Below are positions 1 through 9,045 of a DNA stretch of 64,000 bases, piece by piece; position 1 is the stretch's first letter, and every line of letters starts with the position of its first letter. This DNA is from Kordiimonas pumila (GTDB lineage: Bacteria > Pseudomonadota > Alphaproteobacteria > Sphingomonadales > Kordiimonadaceae), in the NCBI RefSeq assembly GCF_015240255.1, contig NZ_CP061205.1:3148501-3212500 (forward strand), in the 5' to 3' direction. The notes under the pieces were generated by a model that saw only the letters and a list, made by a program, of their open reading frames with translations, was not told where the DNA came from and ran no database searches. A program made the position numbers and the translations under genes.

Positions 1-1153
1 TATCCGCAGACTTGTCACCAAGCTCCTGCATATCGGCAAGCACAGCGATACGGCGTCCTTCACCGCAGACAGGAGATAGGCGAAGCCTTCTAAGCGCAGC
101 ACGAATACTAAGAGGGCTTGCATTATAACTATCATCCAAGATGGTAATATTATCATCGCCGTATGCCAGAGTGTAAGTACGACCCCTGCCAGGTTCAGCT
201 TCCAAGGATGCAAGCGTAATAGCGGCTTGCCCCAAATCAGCGTCAAGGGCTTGTACTGTGGCAAGAACAAGTAAGCTATTTAGCACCCACTCCCTTCCCG
301 GCTGGGCTATTTTATAGGTAACAGGAACACCTGATACATCAGCTGTTAGGCATGTACAATCATGCCGTTCTGTCATACGACGCGGGCTAACATCTGCCGG
401 ACTTTCTGCGGATACAGTTATTACCCGAACGCCACGACTAATTGCATAATCACAAATTTTAGCCGCATGCGGGTTATCAATCCCAACAATGGCTATGCCG
501 CCATCTTGCAGGGTATCAATAATGCTAATTTTTTCGTCCACAATGGCATCTTCATTTTCAAAGTTACCAACATGAGCAGAACCAATAGTCGTCAGCACCA
601 CTATATTGGGCGCTATCAGGTTACCACCCTCTAGAATTTCGCCCGGCCTATTCATACCCACTTCAAAAACGCCGTACTGGCTACTACGTGGCATGCGCGC
701 CAATGATAAAGGAATACCAGTGTAATTATTAAAACTGCGGATACTTGAATGTGTTTTCTCGCTAGGCTGTAATGACTTTCGCAGAGCTTGAACAACACTT
801 GTTTTACCGACACTACCCGTTACAGCCACAATTTTGGCGGGCACCCGCTTACGCGCCGCCGTAGCCAGCTCCCTCATGGCTTCAACCGTATCCTGCACAT
901 AGATAAGGCGGCTATCAGCGCTATCAACCCCTTCAGGTGTACGTGAAACGAGTGCTGACACAGCACCTTGTGCAAATGCACCAAGAACGTGCTGGTGACC
1001 ATCACTTGAACTGCCTTTTAAAGCAATAAACAAATCACCTGAAACCACATCCCTACTATCTATTTGCACACCATCTGCATACCAGCCATTTTCTAGGTGG
1101 TTCGCATAAATGGTATTCATTTCTTCGGCTGACCAGAGAGGACTATCAATCAT
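1..1153 (-). CDS. murF: UDP-N-acetylmuramoyl-tripeptide--D-alanyl-D-alanine ligase MurF (C-terminus cut by window edge)
   Basis: The frame is open from an ATG at 1153 to base 1 without a stop, so the C-terminal part lies outside the window. MurF is the cytoplasmic Mur ligase that adds D-Ala-D-Ala to the UDP-MurNAc-tripeptide using ATP. The translation has the Mur ligase P-loop (VAVTGSVGKTS), a central-domain segment (FEVGMNRPGEI) and a later DDSYNASP motif typical of MurF. The start overlaps the murE stop by 4 bases (ATGA), which implies translational coupling and matches the conserved murE-murF order. MurF is assigned rather than MurC or MurD because of the DDSYNASP motif and the gene order. 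Confidence 0.95.
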   Translation of the reverse strand, partial: MIDSPLWSAEEMNTIYANHLENGWYADGVQIDSRDVVSGDLFIALKGSSSDGHQHVLGAFAQGAVSALVSRTPEGVDSADSRLIYVQDTVEAMRELATAARKRVPAKIVAVTGSVGKTSVVQALRKSLQPSEKTHSSIRSFNNYTGIPLSLARMPRSSQYGVFEVGMNRPGEILEGGNLIAPNIVVLTTIGSAHVGNFENEDAIVDEKISIIDTLQDGGIAIVGIDNPHAAKICDYAISRGVRVITVSAESPADVSPRRMTERHDCTCLTADVSGVPVTYKIAQPGREWVLNSLLVLATVQALDADLGQAAITLASLEAEPGRGRTYTLAYGDDNITILDDSYNASPLSIRAALRRLRLSPVCGEGRRIAVLADMQELGDKSAD

Positions 1154-2607
1154 ATCCGCCCTCCGTCTTCATTTAAAAGCCGTTTGACAGTTTCAATATC
1201 TGAAAAAGGTAAAACCTGATCGCCAATAATTTGGCCTTCTTCATGGCCTTTGCCCGCGACAACCAACATGTCTCCGGCACTCATTGCAGTAATGGCTGCA
1301 GCAATCGCAGTGGCACGGTCGCCAATTTCAATAGCATTTGGAGTAGTTGCTATAATTTCACTTCTAATAGTAGCCGCATTTTCTGTACGTGGATTATCGT
1401 CAGTTACATACACATAATCCGCCAAAGCTGCCGCAATCATCCCCATTTGGGCGCGCTTACCTTTATCACGGTCACCACCACAGCCAAAAACCGTATGTAA
1501 TTTTGTTGGATTGTGGGCACGTGCCGCTAAGAGAACTGTCTCGAGGCCGTTAGGAGTGTGCGCATAATCTACAAACACGCTGCCACCTTTAGCTGTGTGC
1601 CCCACAAGCTCCATACGTCCAGACACGCCCGCAAGCTTTGATAGTGCATTAAAGCTTTTTTCAGTGTCAGCCCCACTTGCAATAACAAGTCCCGCTGCCA
1701 AAAGGGCGTTTTCAGCCTGAAACCCACCGACAAGTGGTAATTCCACTTCATAAACCTGCTCTTCAAAGGCAAACTTAATAACCTGCCCAGATGGCAACAC
1801 ACATTCGCTGATAATTCTTAAGCCAGCCTTGTCTGACCGGCCTACAGTCAGCTTTCCAAGCCCTCTACCCCAAGCAATATCATCAAGAACAGAGCCCCAT
1901 TTGTTATCGATATTAATAACCGCATAACCACCCGGCCCAAGCAATTCGCCAAATAAACGCGCCTTGGCATAAAAATAACCTTGTTCAGTCTTATGGTAAT
2001 CAAGGTGGTCCCGCGTCAGGTTGGTAAACCCCGCAGCCTTAATAGAAACACCGTCGAGCCGGTATTGGTCCAGACCATGGCTTGATGCTTCTAACGCAGC
2101 ATGCGTAACACCGGCATCTACCAGTTTTTTCAATGCCTTATGCAACCCCATTGGATCAGGTGTCGTTAAGCCAGATGGTTCACTGTAAACTTCTGAGCGC
2201 ACCCCTAAAGTGCCAAGGCTTGCTGCTTCATGCCCAGCTGCCCCCCACAGCTGACGGCAAAAATCCGCTACTGATGTTTTACCATTTGTGCCCGTAACGG
2301 CAACTTGCACTGCAGGCTGAGCTGCATAAAACCGGGCAGCCATTTCAGCATATCGACGGCGCGGGTTACTATCTTCAACAACAGGAAAACTATCATCATC
2401 AAGTTTTACACCCGGGGTCGTAAGAATTGCCGAAGCCCCAGCACGAATGGCATCCTGAATATACCTACGCCCGTCTACTTTAGTGCCTGGCAGCGCTACA
2501 AATAAATTATCCTTTTGCACAGCCCGACTATCAACAGTAAGCCCTGACACCAGAACAGAGCCATCTGCCTTTTTACCCCCCAAAAGCTGCGCAAGCGTTA
2601 ACGACAT
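1150..2607 (-). CDS. murE: UDP-N-acetylmuramoyl-L-alanyl-D-glutamate--2,6-diaminopimelate ligase MurE
   Basis: This 485-residue protein is full length for MurE, the cytoplasmic ligase that adds meso-diaminopimelate to UDP-MurNAc-L-Ala-D-Glu. The P-loop GTNGKTS is at residues 106-112. The DNPR signature at about 404-407 is the motif known to select meso-DAP rather than lysine, so the peptidoglycan should be of the standard Gram-negative type. The gene begins 3 bases after the ftsI stop and overlaps murF by 4 bases, so all division-cluster genes here read as one transcript. Confidence 0.97.
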   Translation of the reverse strand: MSLTLAQLLGGKKADGSVLVSGLTVDSRAVQKDNLFVALPGTKVDGRRYIQDAIRAGASAILTTPGVKLDDDSFPVVEDSNPRRRYAEMAARFYAAQPAVQVAVTGTNGKTSVADFCRQLWGAAGHEAASLGTLGVRSEVYSEPSGLTTPDPMGLHKALKKLVDAGVTHAALEASSHGLDQYRLDGVSIKAAGFTNLTRDHLDYHKTEQGYFYAKARLFGELLGPGGYAVINIDNKWGSVLDDIAWGRGLGKLTVGRSDKAGLRIISECVLPSGQVIKFAFEEQVYEVELPLVGGFQAENALLAAGLVIASGADTEKSFNALSKLAGVSGRMELVGHTAKGGSVFVDYAHTPNGLETVLLAARAHNPTKLHTVFGCGGDRDKGKRAQMGMIAAALADYVYVTDDNPRTENAATIRSEIIATTPNAIEIGDRATAIAAAITAMSAGDMLVVAGKGHEEGQIIGDQVLPFSDIETVKRLLNEDGGRI

Positions 2608-2610
2608 TTC

Positions 2611-4293
2611 CTACTTCTCAATCATCAAAGCCAGTTTTTGATACAAACCTTCATCTTCATTTTCTGGTGCTACACCCAAAAGTGGTGCTGTACGCAAAAT
2701 TACATTCCTGACAACAGGGGCTGCAACCCATCCGCCAGAAGCGAAACCGTATGTTTCCTTTGTTCCTTTTGGTTCATCCAAAAGAGCAAAGACCACATAC
2801 TGCGGATCATCCATTGGATAGACGCCAACAAATGATGAAATCAGGGATTTTCGTTTATACCCACCAGCGACCGCTTTTTCGGCGGTGCCCGTTTTACCGC
2901 CGACACGATATCCAATCGCCTCACCACGCTTACCTGTCCCTTTTCGGACAGCGAGCCTAAGCAACTGCCTGATCTGCCTACTGGTCGCGGGGCTAATAAC
3001 CTGCTTACCATTCTGCCAAGCATCAGGATTATGGACAAGTGTGGCAGGATGAAGACGCCCACCGTTCACCATTGCAGCAATACCAGAGGCAAGCTGCAAG
3101 GGGCTTACGGCAATACCGTGCCCGTACGATATAGTCATAATAGACGATTTGCGCCATGTGGTCGGATAAAGTGGTGCACCAACCTCTGTTAACTCAATAT
3201 TTGCTGGCTGCATCATGCCAAGGCTAGACAGAAATGCCTGCTGCTTGTCAGCCCCCAAATCCAGCGCCATTTGCGCGGTACCAATATTGGATGAATAGGT
3301 GAAAATTTCAGGTAGCGTCAGATACCGATTTTTAGGATGATCATCCTTAATGGTAAAGCGTGCAACGCGCAGTGGCTTCGATGCATCGTAGCCATCCGTC
3401 ATGTCAACAATGCCGTTATCAAGAGCCGCAGCAAAAGTGAACGTTTTGAACGTAGAACCCAATTCATAAACACCTTGGGTTACACGGTTAAAAAGCGCTT
3501 CATCCGCAACACCCCGAAGGTTATTCGGATCATAATTAGGCAGCGACACCATACCCAATACTTCGCCGCTATTAACATTCATCACTAGCCCAGCAGCACC
3601 AATCGCCTGATAAGCATTCATGGCAGATTCAAGCTCGTCAGCAAGAGCGTATTGCACGCGCATATCAAGAGATAATTTCAGCGGCTCGCCCGTCTTGTTT
3701 TTTGACACAAGACTAGCATCAAAAAAGTGCTCAACACCACCAAGGCCATTACCATCAACATCAACATAGCCTAGAACGTGTGCTGCAAGCCTGCCTTGCG
3801 GGTAAAGGCGCTCTTCCTCGCGCTGAAACTGGAATGCAGGAATACCCAGCGCATTCACTTGCCACTTTTGACGTGGCGTTAATTTTCTCTTCAACCAAAT
3901 AAACCGCTTACCCGAAGAAAGCTTTGCCTCAACCTCAGCAAAAGATAAATCAGGCAATATCGAAACGAGCTTTTGCGCCGCCATAGTAGGATTTTTAATG
4001 GCCGTCGCATCCGCGTATAAAGAAGACGTTTCGAGGTTCGTCGCCAATATATCGCCGTTACGATCAACAATATCCGCCCTCGCAACCTCAACCGGTGGCA
4101 CAACAGCCCGCAAGCCAGATGTAACGACTCTTGGTTGCGGCGCGCTAAACCCCAACTCAATCGTACGAGCAATCATCACCAAAAAAGCCGCAAAGAACAA
4201 TAAAACCGCTATCATCAAACGCGCACGAGCCGTACTAATACGGCTTGGCTTATTGGTTTCAATGAAACTGTATGATTGTGCAAAGTCAGTCAT
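2611..4293 (-). CDS. ftsI: Division-specific peptidoglycan transpeptidase FtsI (PBP3)
   Basis: This 560-residue class B penicillin-binding protein cross-links septal peptidoglycan in the periplasm. A short cytoplasmic N-terminus is followed by one membrane anchor (about residues 26-45), a dimerisation domain, and a transpeptidase domain with all three active-site motifs: S280-TF-K283, S334-S-N336 and K467-T-G469. The start codon overlaps the ftsL stop (ATGA). The position between ftsL and murE identifies it as FtsI rather than the elongation enzyme PBP2. Confidence 0.96.
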   Translation of the reverse strand: MTDFAQSYSFIETNKPSRISTARARLMIAVLLFFAAFLVMIARTIELGFSAPQPRVVTSGLRAVVPPVEVARADIVDRNGDILATNLETSSLYADATAIKNPTMAAQKLVSILPDLSFAEVEAKLSSGKRFIWLKRKLTPRQKWQVNALGIPAFQFQREEERLYPQGRLAAHVLGYVDVDGNGLGGVEHFFDASLVSKNKTGEPLKLSLDMRVQYALADELESAMNAYQAIGAAGLVMNVNSGEVLGMVSLPNYDPNNLRGVADEALFNRVTQGVYELGSTFKTFTFAAALDNGIVDMTDGYDASKPLRVARFTIKDDHPKNRYLTLPEIFTYSSNIGTAQMALDLGADKQQAFLSSLGMMQPANIELTEVGAPLYPTTWRKSSIMTISYGHGIAVSPLQLASGIAAMVNGGRLHPATLVHNPDAWQNGKQVISPATSRQIRQLLRLAVRKGTGKRGEAIGYRVGGKTGTAEKAVAGGYKRKSLISSFVGVYPMDDPQYVVFALLDEPKGTKETYGFASGGWVAAPVVRNVILRTAPLLGVAPENEDEGLYQKLALMIEK

Positions 4294-4697
4294 AGCCCCA
4301 CACCCTGTCGCGGTTTCTTGGTCGTTTTCTTCTCATCGCCCCTGTCGTTTTTTTCTGCGTCGCTGCTATAAGAAGCAGGCAACAAAACACTATCTTCTGA
4401 ATCGACCTTGATACCCTCTGGCCTCAAAGGAATTACCGATGCAGTAGACAAAATCTGGTTCGCCTTTGGTGGCATAAGCGCTAAAAACCGAATGGAATTT
4501 TCCTGCAAGGTATGCGGCGATGACTGATAAGCCCATTCAGCCTCAAGCACTCTAATGGCTTCCTTGTCATCATGTATGCCGTTTACAAGCGCTCTAATCT
4601 CATCGGTTTTATTCTGCACCGTTGCTTTGAGCTGGAGCACGGCAACACCTGAGGCAATCGCTGTGATTGCGGCAAATGTGGTTACATACTTACGCAT
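4290..4697 (-). CDS. ftsL: Cell division protein FtsL
   Basis: This small bitopic membrane protein (135 residues from the chosen start) carries one transmembrane segment at about residues 4-24 followed by a charged, heptad-like periplasmic region and a low-complexity C-terminus. FtsL bridges FtsB/FtsQ and FtsW/FtsI in the divisome. Sequence conservation is low and the call rests mainly on topology and position between rsmH and ftsI. I chose the ATG at 4697 because a strong AAGGAG Shine-Dalgarno precedes it; an upstream in-frame start at 4784 would run deep into rsmH. The gene overlaps the rsmH end by 8 bases and ftsI by 4. Confidence 0.87.
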   Translation of the reverse strand: MRKYVTTFAAITAIASGVAVLQLKATVQNKTDEIRALVNGIHDDKEAIRVLEAEWAYQSSPHTLQENSIRFLALMPPKANQILSTASVIPLRPEGIKVDSEDSVLLPASYSSDAEKNDRGDEKKTTKKPRQGVGL

Positions 4698-5697
4698 AGC
4701 CACCCTCTCCTTCGCCCCAAGCGGGATGCGCTGTACGCACAGCCGTGCGAAGCCGAGAAGACCGAGCCCTTGCATTCCCCACAAGCTCGTCCTTACCCGG
4801 CTTCACTGCTCCCTTTGTCTTCAAGTAAAAAGATGGCGGCAGCCCCACTTCGGTGGACTGAGGCATATGCCTTGATCCACCTGCCGTACGACCACCGCGC
4901 TCTGCCATAAACTGTTTTACAATTCTGTCTTCAAGCGAATGAAAGGAAACAACAACCAGCCGCCCCCCCTCAGATAGCAAGCTTTCAGCCCCCGCAAGGC
5001 CGCGGGAAAGCTCCCCCAATTCATCATTCACATAAATTCTAAGCGCCTGAAACGTGCGCGTTGCCGGGTGCACCTGCTTCTGCCCCGCCTTACGCGGCGG
5101 CCTCCCAACAACGCTTTCCACCAAATCAGCCAGCTCTTTTGTGCGCGTAAAAGGCTGATCCAAACGCGCTCTTACGATAGCCGCAGCAATACGCCTAGAT
5201 TTGCGTTCGTCACCAAGTTCATAAATAATATTGGCAATATCTTCTTCAGCGAAAGTATTCACCACATCAGCGGCACTTTGACCAGACTGCGCCATGCGCA
5301 TATCAAGCGGGCCATCAGACTGAAAAGAAAAACCGCGTTCCGCCTCATCTATCTGAAAAGATGAAACGCCAATATCAAGCACAATACCGTCAACAGCATC
5401 GACGCCCGCCCCAGCAAGCAATTCAGCCATATCGCCAAAACAGCCTTGCAAAATTTTAAACCGATTTGGATATTCAACCGCAAAAGTTTCTGCGCGCTTG
5501 ATAGCGTCCGGGTCGCGGTCAATAGCAACAACACTACAATCCGCAGCCTCCAGAATGGCACGTGTGTACCCCCCTGCGCCGAATGTGCCATCTACATATA
5601 CCTTATTATCCTGCGGCTCTAAGGCCGTAACAATTTCGTCCAGAAGGACAGGGATATGTTGGGAGGCTTTTTGTGTGGCATTTCTCTGCATGGTCAT
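4690..5697 (-). CDS. rsmH: 16S rRNA (cytosine1402-N4)-methyltransferase RsmH
   Basis: This 335-residue protein (also called MraW) methylates N4 of C1402 in the ribosomal P site of 16S rRNA using S-adenosylmethionine. The N-terminal HIPVLLDEIV and the SAM-binding DGTFGAGG motif (residues 36-43) are diagnostic, as is the later VVSFHSLEDRIVK segment. The start at 5697 overlaps the mraZ stop by 4 bases; a second ATG lies two codons further in. As in most bacteria it sits second in the division cluster behind mraZ. Confidence 0.96.
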   Translation of the reverse strand: MTMQRNATQKASQHIPVLLDEIVTALEPQDNKVYVDGTFGAGGYTRAILEAADCSVVAIDRDPDAIKRAETFAVEYPNRFKILQGCFGDMAELLAGAGVDAVDGIVLDIGVSSFQIDEAERGFSFQSDGPLDMRMAQSGQSAADVVNTFAEEDIANIIYELGDERKSRRIAAAIVRARLDQPFTRTKELADLVESVVGRPPRKAGQKQVHPATRTFQALRIYVNDELGELSRGLAGAESLLSEGGRLVVVSFHSLEDRIVKQFMAERGGRTAGGSRHMPQSTEVGLPPSFYLKTKGAVKPGKDELVGNARARSSRLRTAVRTAHPAWGEGEGGYA

Positions 5698-6161
5698 GAT
5701 TGACCACCTCCCCTGAAGGGGGACAGGGTCGGCCCTGTCACGGCGGCTTTTTGCATAGCCTCTGCCTTATGGGCCATAAAGGCATCAGGATTCCAAATCT
5801 GGAAGCGTCGCCCAAGCCCTGCAAAGGTAGCCGTACCATCAACTCCCGCAAAAGCCACAAGCTCCTGCGGCAGAACAACTCGGCCCTCAGGATCGAACCC
5901 TAGCTGACTAGAGCCCGCAAGAATAGCGGTCGCCATCGACATTTGCTCAGGATTAAACGGGCCAAAATCCGTGTCTAAGTGGTTAGACATCTGCTCAAGA
6001 AAACTAATATCCGCACCCTCAATACAGGGGAGAGAGAGATGCTGATAAACAATAATTCCATTGAAGCTGCTGGCAGATACGGTCGCACGAAAAGACGCAG
6101 GCACAGAGACCCGTCCCTTGCGGTCAATCTTGTTCGTAAATGTGGACAAAAATAACGCCAC
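5694..6161 (-). CDS. mraZ: Transcriptional regulator MraZ
   Basis: MraZ is a DNA-binding protein with two SpoVT/AbrB-like domains that forms ring oligomers and represses its own division-cell wall operon. Both half-motifs are present: KIDRKGRVSVPASFR near the N-terminus and FDPEGRVVLPQELV in the second half. The longest frame starts at 6221, but I prefer the GTG at 6161: it gives the family N-terminus (ALFLSTF), is preceded by AGGGGG, and lies downstream of a TATAAT and the MraZ box array. The 6221 ATG would fall inside the promoter. The C-terminus is somewhat longer than in E. coli. Confidence 0.93.
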   Translation of the reverse strand: MALFLSTFTNKIDRKGRVSVPASFRATVSASSFNGIIVYQHLSLPCIEGADISFLEQMSNHLDTDFGPFNPEQMSMATAILAGSSQLGFDPEGRVVLPQELVAFAGVDGTATFAGLGRRFQIWNPDAFMAHKAEAMQKAAVTGPTLSPFRGGGQS

Positions 6162-6223
6162 TGAACCATATCCCCCTGTGTTTGCGTGCTCGCACGCGTC
6201 CTGATCGTCATCAAGGACCATTT

Positions 6224-6288
6224 TGGGATATCATGGTATTATATGGGGGTCAATGGTTTTACATGGGAATTAATGGATTTTTTTGGGT
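6224..6288. promoter_or_regulatory. MraZ operator array (seven TGG boxes at 10-bp period) with mra promoter
   Basis: On the plus strand TGG begins at exactly 6224, 6234, 6244, 6254, 6264, 6274 and 6284. The boxes alternate: 6224, 6244, 6264 and 6284 are TGGG, while 6234, 6254 and 6274 are TGGT or TGGA. MraZ is known to bind TGGG-type repeats with 5-base spacers, matching this period. On the minus strand a perfect TATAAT lies at 6243-6238 inside the array, with a weak -35 at about 6266-6261, so bound MraZ should block the polymerase. That the promoter is used is inference. Confidence 0.85.
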
Positions 6289-6536
6289 TACAGCACCACC
6301 TATATTTTTTCATAAATTAACATTAACTATCTGTAATAATTTAAATATTGCATGAGTGTTCTTTTTTTGTTTCCTTGCCAGCAAGATACGCCTACTGCAT
6401 CAAATGCGATGCCTCAAGAGAGGCATATGGGAAAAAGAGAAAGTGGAAATAAAACACCCATATCGACATCTATAGATTGACGAATTTGCCCCATAGAATT
6501 ATCAGTGCTCCATAAATCTTGATACAGTGCGGATAG
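6289..6536. other. Intergenic region between mraZ and the HPP protein
   Basis: This AT-rich stretch upstream of the MraZ boxes and before the next gene shows no ORF with a ribosome binding site and no strong hairpin. A TTAACATTAAC tract occurs near 6318. I see no convincing promoter for the downstream plus-strand gene. Confidence 0.4.
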
Positions 6537-7697
6537 GTGGATCACTTGGAGAAAGCATTTGCGCGAATGCTACGCGGTCTATCACCCGCAATGGGGCAGG
6601 CCTATAAACGTGAAATGGCACGAGCCGGGATCTGCGCCAGTATTGGCCTTATATCTACGGCGATCGTTATCACCTATTTGAATCAAGCATTTGGTTGGAA
6701 CCTTTTTCTAATTGCCCCTATAGGCGCAACCGCAGTACTTGTTTTTGCCGTACCTAACAGCCCGCTGGCACAGCCATGGTCTGCCATTATAGGAAATAGT
6801 TCGTCTGCATTATTTGCTCTTTGTGTTGTACATGTCATACCCTACCCTTGGTCGGCTGGCATTGCGGTAGGCGGTGCAATTTTCGTAATGATGTTAGTAC
6901 GCGCGGCACACCCACCGGGCGGCGCTGTCGCATTACTCATAGTTTTACAATATCAGGCCACACAGGAAATTAGTTTTCAATTTGTGGTTGCGCCAGTTGC
7001 CGTAACAACCAGCCTCGTTGTAGCACTTGCCATTTTAAGCAATAGAATAACAGGACGAATATACCCGTTCAGGCAGCCTGCGGAGAAAAGCAGCCCACCC
7101 CACCAAGAAGCCCCTAATTCCGCCCTAAGCCTTACGGTTGCTGAGCGCGAAGAATTACTCATCCGGTTTAACCAATCAACAAATCTGGGCGTAGAAGATC
7201 TTGGTCGCCTACTTGCTGCAGCCGAAATGGAGGCAGCCGCACACCGCTTTGGTGCCAAAACATGCGCTGATATTATGACAAAGGATCTTTTGACAGCATT
7301 CCAAAACACACCGCTACAGGAAATCTGGGATATCTATCGTTCTCATGCCATTAAAAGCATCCCTGTGATAAATACAAACAGCAAGTTAATAGGTATTATC
7401 CTGCCTGCAAATTTGATTGCATGGGCCATGCAATCACAAAAAGATAAAAGCCGGAAGCCTTTAATATGGTTTCCACGCCAACGCCTTCATAAAGTGATCG
7501 TCGCCGCTGATGTAATGGATACAGCAGTAACATCAGTTCCCCATAGTACCCCCGTAGGAAACCTTCTCAATCTACTTTCAGACCAGTCTATACAAGTTGT
7601 TCCTGTGACAAAGGAAGAAAAACTGGTAGGCATCATTACGCGCTCTGACATCATCAAACTCCTGATGGCAGAAATAGGGAATAACTGGGTGACCTAG
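6537..7697 (+). CDS. HPP family membrane protein with paired CBS domains
   Basis: This 386-residue protein begins at a GTG. The N-terminal half has about four hydrophobic segments between residues 30 and 170 and the family signature HPPGG at 125-129 following an RAA tripeptide. The C-terminal half carries two CBS modules, about 240-295 and 320-378, each with the characteristic ...IPV.....LIGII or VVPV....LVGIIT pattern. HPP proteins are integral membrane proteins of uncertain role, some linked to nitrite transport; CBS pairs usually sense adenine nucleotides. The gene stands alone, facing away from mraZ. Family assignment is firm, substrate unknown. Confidence 0.9.
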   Translation: MDHLEKAFARMLRGLSPAMGQAYKREMARAGICASIGLISTAIVITYLNQAFGWNLFLIAPIGATAVLVFAVPNSPLAQPWSAIIGNSSSALFALCVVHVIPYPWSAGIAVGGAIFVMMLVRAAHPPGGAVALLIVLQYQATQEISFQFVVAPVAVTTSLVVALAILSNRITGRIYPFRQPAEKSSPPHQEAPNSALSLTVAEREELLIRFNQSTNLGVEDLGRLLAAAEMEAAAHRFGAKTCADIMTKDLLTAFQNTPLQEIWDIYRSHAIKSIPVINTNSKLIGIILPANLIAWAMQSQKDKSRKPLIWFPRQRLHKVIVAADVMDTAVTSVPHSTPVGNLLNLLSDQSIQVVPVTKEEKLVGIITRSDIIKLLMAEIGNNWVT

Positions 7698-7739
7698 CAC
7701 ACCCAAAGCAGCATTTCCCTATTTCAAGACGGGCAGCCG

Positions 7740-8408
7740 CTACACTAGAACCTCATCAGGTAATACAATCCCCAGCTTTGCAGCTGCGGCCTTTTCCCTA
7801 ACAAGCATCTTTACAAAAGACGGTCTTTTTCTTAGCCGTTTTGCATGATCAACGATGTCTGGGTAGGCAGAAACATCAAGACCGCCATTTGCTGCCGTAG
7901 AGATATTCCAGAAAATATACATATCCACAATGGACCATCTATCGCCGTACCACCAGCGGTTACCAGAAACTCTTTCCGTTACCATCTCTAAAATGGGTTG
8001 ATATTTTGCAATACCATCAACACGCACGCCTTCAGGATTTTCTGCTGTAAACCTCATTGGCATTCTGACCTGGCGGGTTATCGGGTGCAGTGTACTTGCA
8101 CACCAGACCAAATCCTGCAGTCCTTCATTAACCCCAATATCAGAGCCTTCTTTTGGTAATAAACCGGAAGAAGGGTATTGACCATGCAGATAGTATAAAA
8201 TTGCAGCATTTTCAGTAAAAACTCTTTCACCTATTTTGAGCGCCGGCACACGCCCCATGGGGTTTATAGCTATATAATCAGCTTCTTTTTGCTGATTTTT
8301 ACTTGGATCAAGCGGATAGTCTGTAAAATCAAGGCCGATCTCCTCAAGCGCCGTCATAGTCACACGCGAGCAAGCTCGAGGTATGTGAAACAGAGTTATG
8401 TTGGTCAC
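7740..8408 (-). CDS. Glutathione S-transferase family protein
   Basis: This protein of about 222 residues has a thioredoxin-fold N-terminal domain (ITLFHIPRACSRVTMTALEE, then the cis-proline segment RVPAL and the ENAAIL motif that contacts the glutathione gamma-glutamyl group) and an all-helical C-terminal domain with the N-capping SIVDMY segment. I prefer the GTG start at 8408 because a GGAG lies 6 bases upstream and it gives the usual GST N-terminus; the longest frame starts at 8444. It is a single gene, so its substrate cannot be told from context. Confidence 0.88.
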   Translation of the reverse strand: MTNITLFHIPRACSRVTMTALEEIGLDFTDYPLDPSKNQQKEADYIAINPMGRVPALKIGERVFTENAAILYYLHGQYPSSGLLPKEGSDIGVNEGLQDLVWCASTLHPITRQVRMPMRFTAENPEGVRVDGIAKYQPILEMVTERVSGNRWWYGDRWSIVDMYIFWNISTAANGGLDVSAYPDIVDHAKRLRKRPSFVKMLVREKAAAAKLGIVLPDEVLV

Positions 8409-8714
8409 AGTATTCTCCAATAAACATCTAAAACAGGCTAGCACCAGATACAGACTTTAAGCACATCACCAGCATCAGCGCAAAATATCGAAATTTTCAG
8501 GTATAGTCCAGCTATGCTTTATGTACCGTGCGTAAGAGTCAAGCAAACCCACTGGCAAGATTGTTTTTCCTATTTTTCATGATGGTACATATTTACTGAA
8601 TTCTAACTAAGCTCCCATTATTCCCTGTAGCTTTACACGGGTTTCCCTATATAAGAGCGGACACATCCCTCAATGAGACCTTGAGTTTATATAAAAGATC
8701 GTGAGACAGGACCA
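8409..8714. other. Intergenic region without recognised features
   Basis: This AT-rich spacer lies between two divergently oriented genes. No ORF with a convincing ribosome binding site, no repeat and no clear promoter pair was found; the only -10-like strings (TATATAA near 8650 and TTTATATAAAA near 8687) lack a good -35 at proper distance. Confidence 0.4.
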
Positions 8715-9032
8715 ATGGCTGACAATTCCATAAACCACGAAGATGCTGACAAGCTGATTGCCGCGATAGATATTGACCAATATGAAAAGTGTGCTCAGCT
8801 TGCCGAAACAATCCACGTAAAAGTACTCCCTCCAGAACAGCATAATAGCGAGCACCCTTTCAGTGATTATATGGGCCTAAAAAACCATAGTACCGACGAC
8901 GTACAAGCCTTTTTGCGTTGGCGAGAAAAGCCAGAAGGTGTCCCTGTAAAACTAAAAGTACCAGGCGAAACCACCGTATATGTCGCAAAAAAGGGCAACT
9001 ACCCCTTCCTTTACCGCGAACGCGTTTGCTAA
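8715..9032 (+). CDS. Small protein of unknown function (105 residues)
   Basis: I do not recognise this protein. It starts at an ATG with ACAGGACC just upstream. The sequence is soluble, with no signal peptide or membrane segment. The first part is acidic (DNSINHEDADKL), the middle holds a short helix-forming stretch, and the last third is basic and beta-rich (VPVKLKVPGETTVYVAKK) with a single C-terminal cysteine. It ends just before the 3' end of the oppositely oriented RNase P RNA gene. The sensible ribosome binding site and coding-like composition argue for a real gene, but no function can be assigned. Confidence 0.6.
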   Translation: MADNSINHEDADKLIAAIDIDQYEKCAQLAETIHVKVLPPEQHNSEHPFSDYMGLKNHSTDDVQAFLRWREKPEGVPVKLKVPGETTVYVAKKGNYPFLYRERVC

Positions 9033-9045
9033 TCACTGATAAAAA

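Noticed and set aside
6162-6221. N-terminal extension of MraZ to the ATG at 6221
   Set aside because: It lacks a ribosome site and would begin inside the promoter and MraZ box array; the GTG at 6161 restores the family N-terminus.
6323-6334. 12-base string TTAACTATCTGT shared with the fliF upstream region (60820-60831)
   Set aside because: Many 12-base matches are expected by chance between parts of a 64 kb window, and the right half here (TAAT) does not fit the CtrA consensus well.
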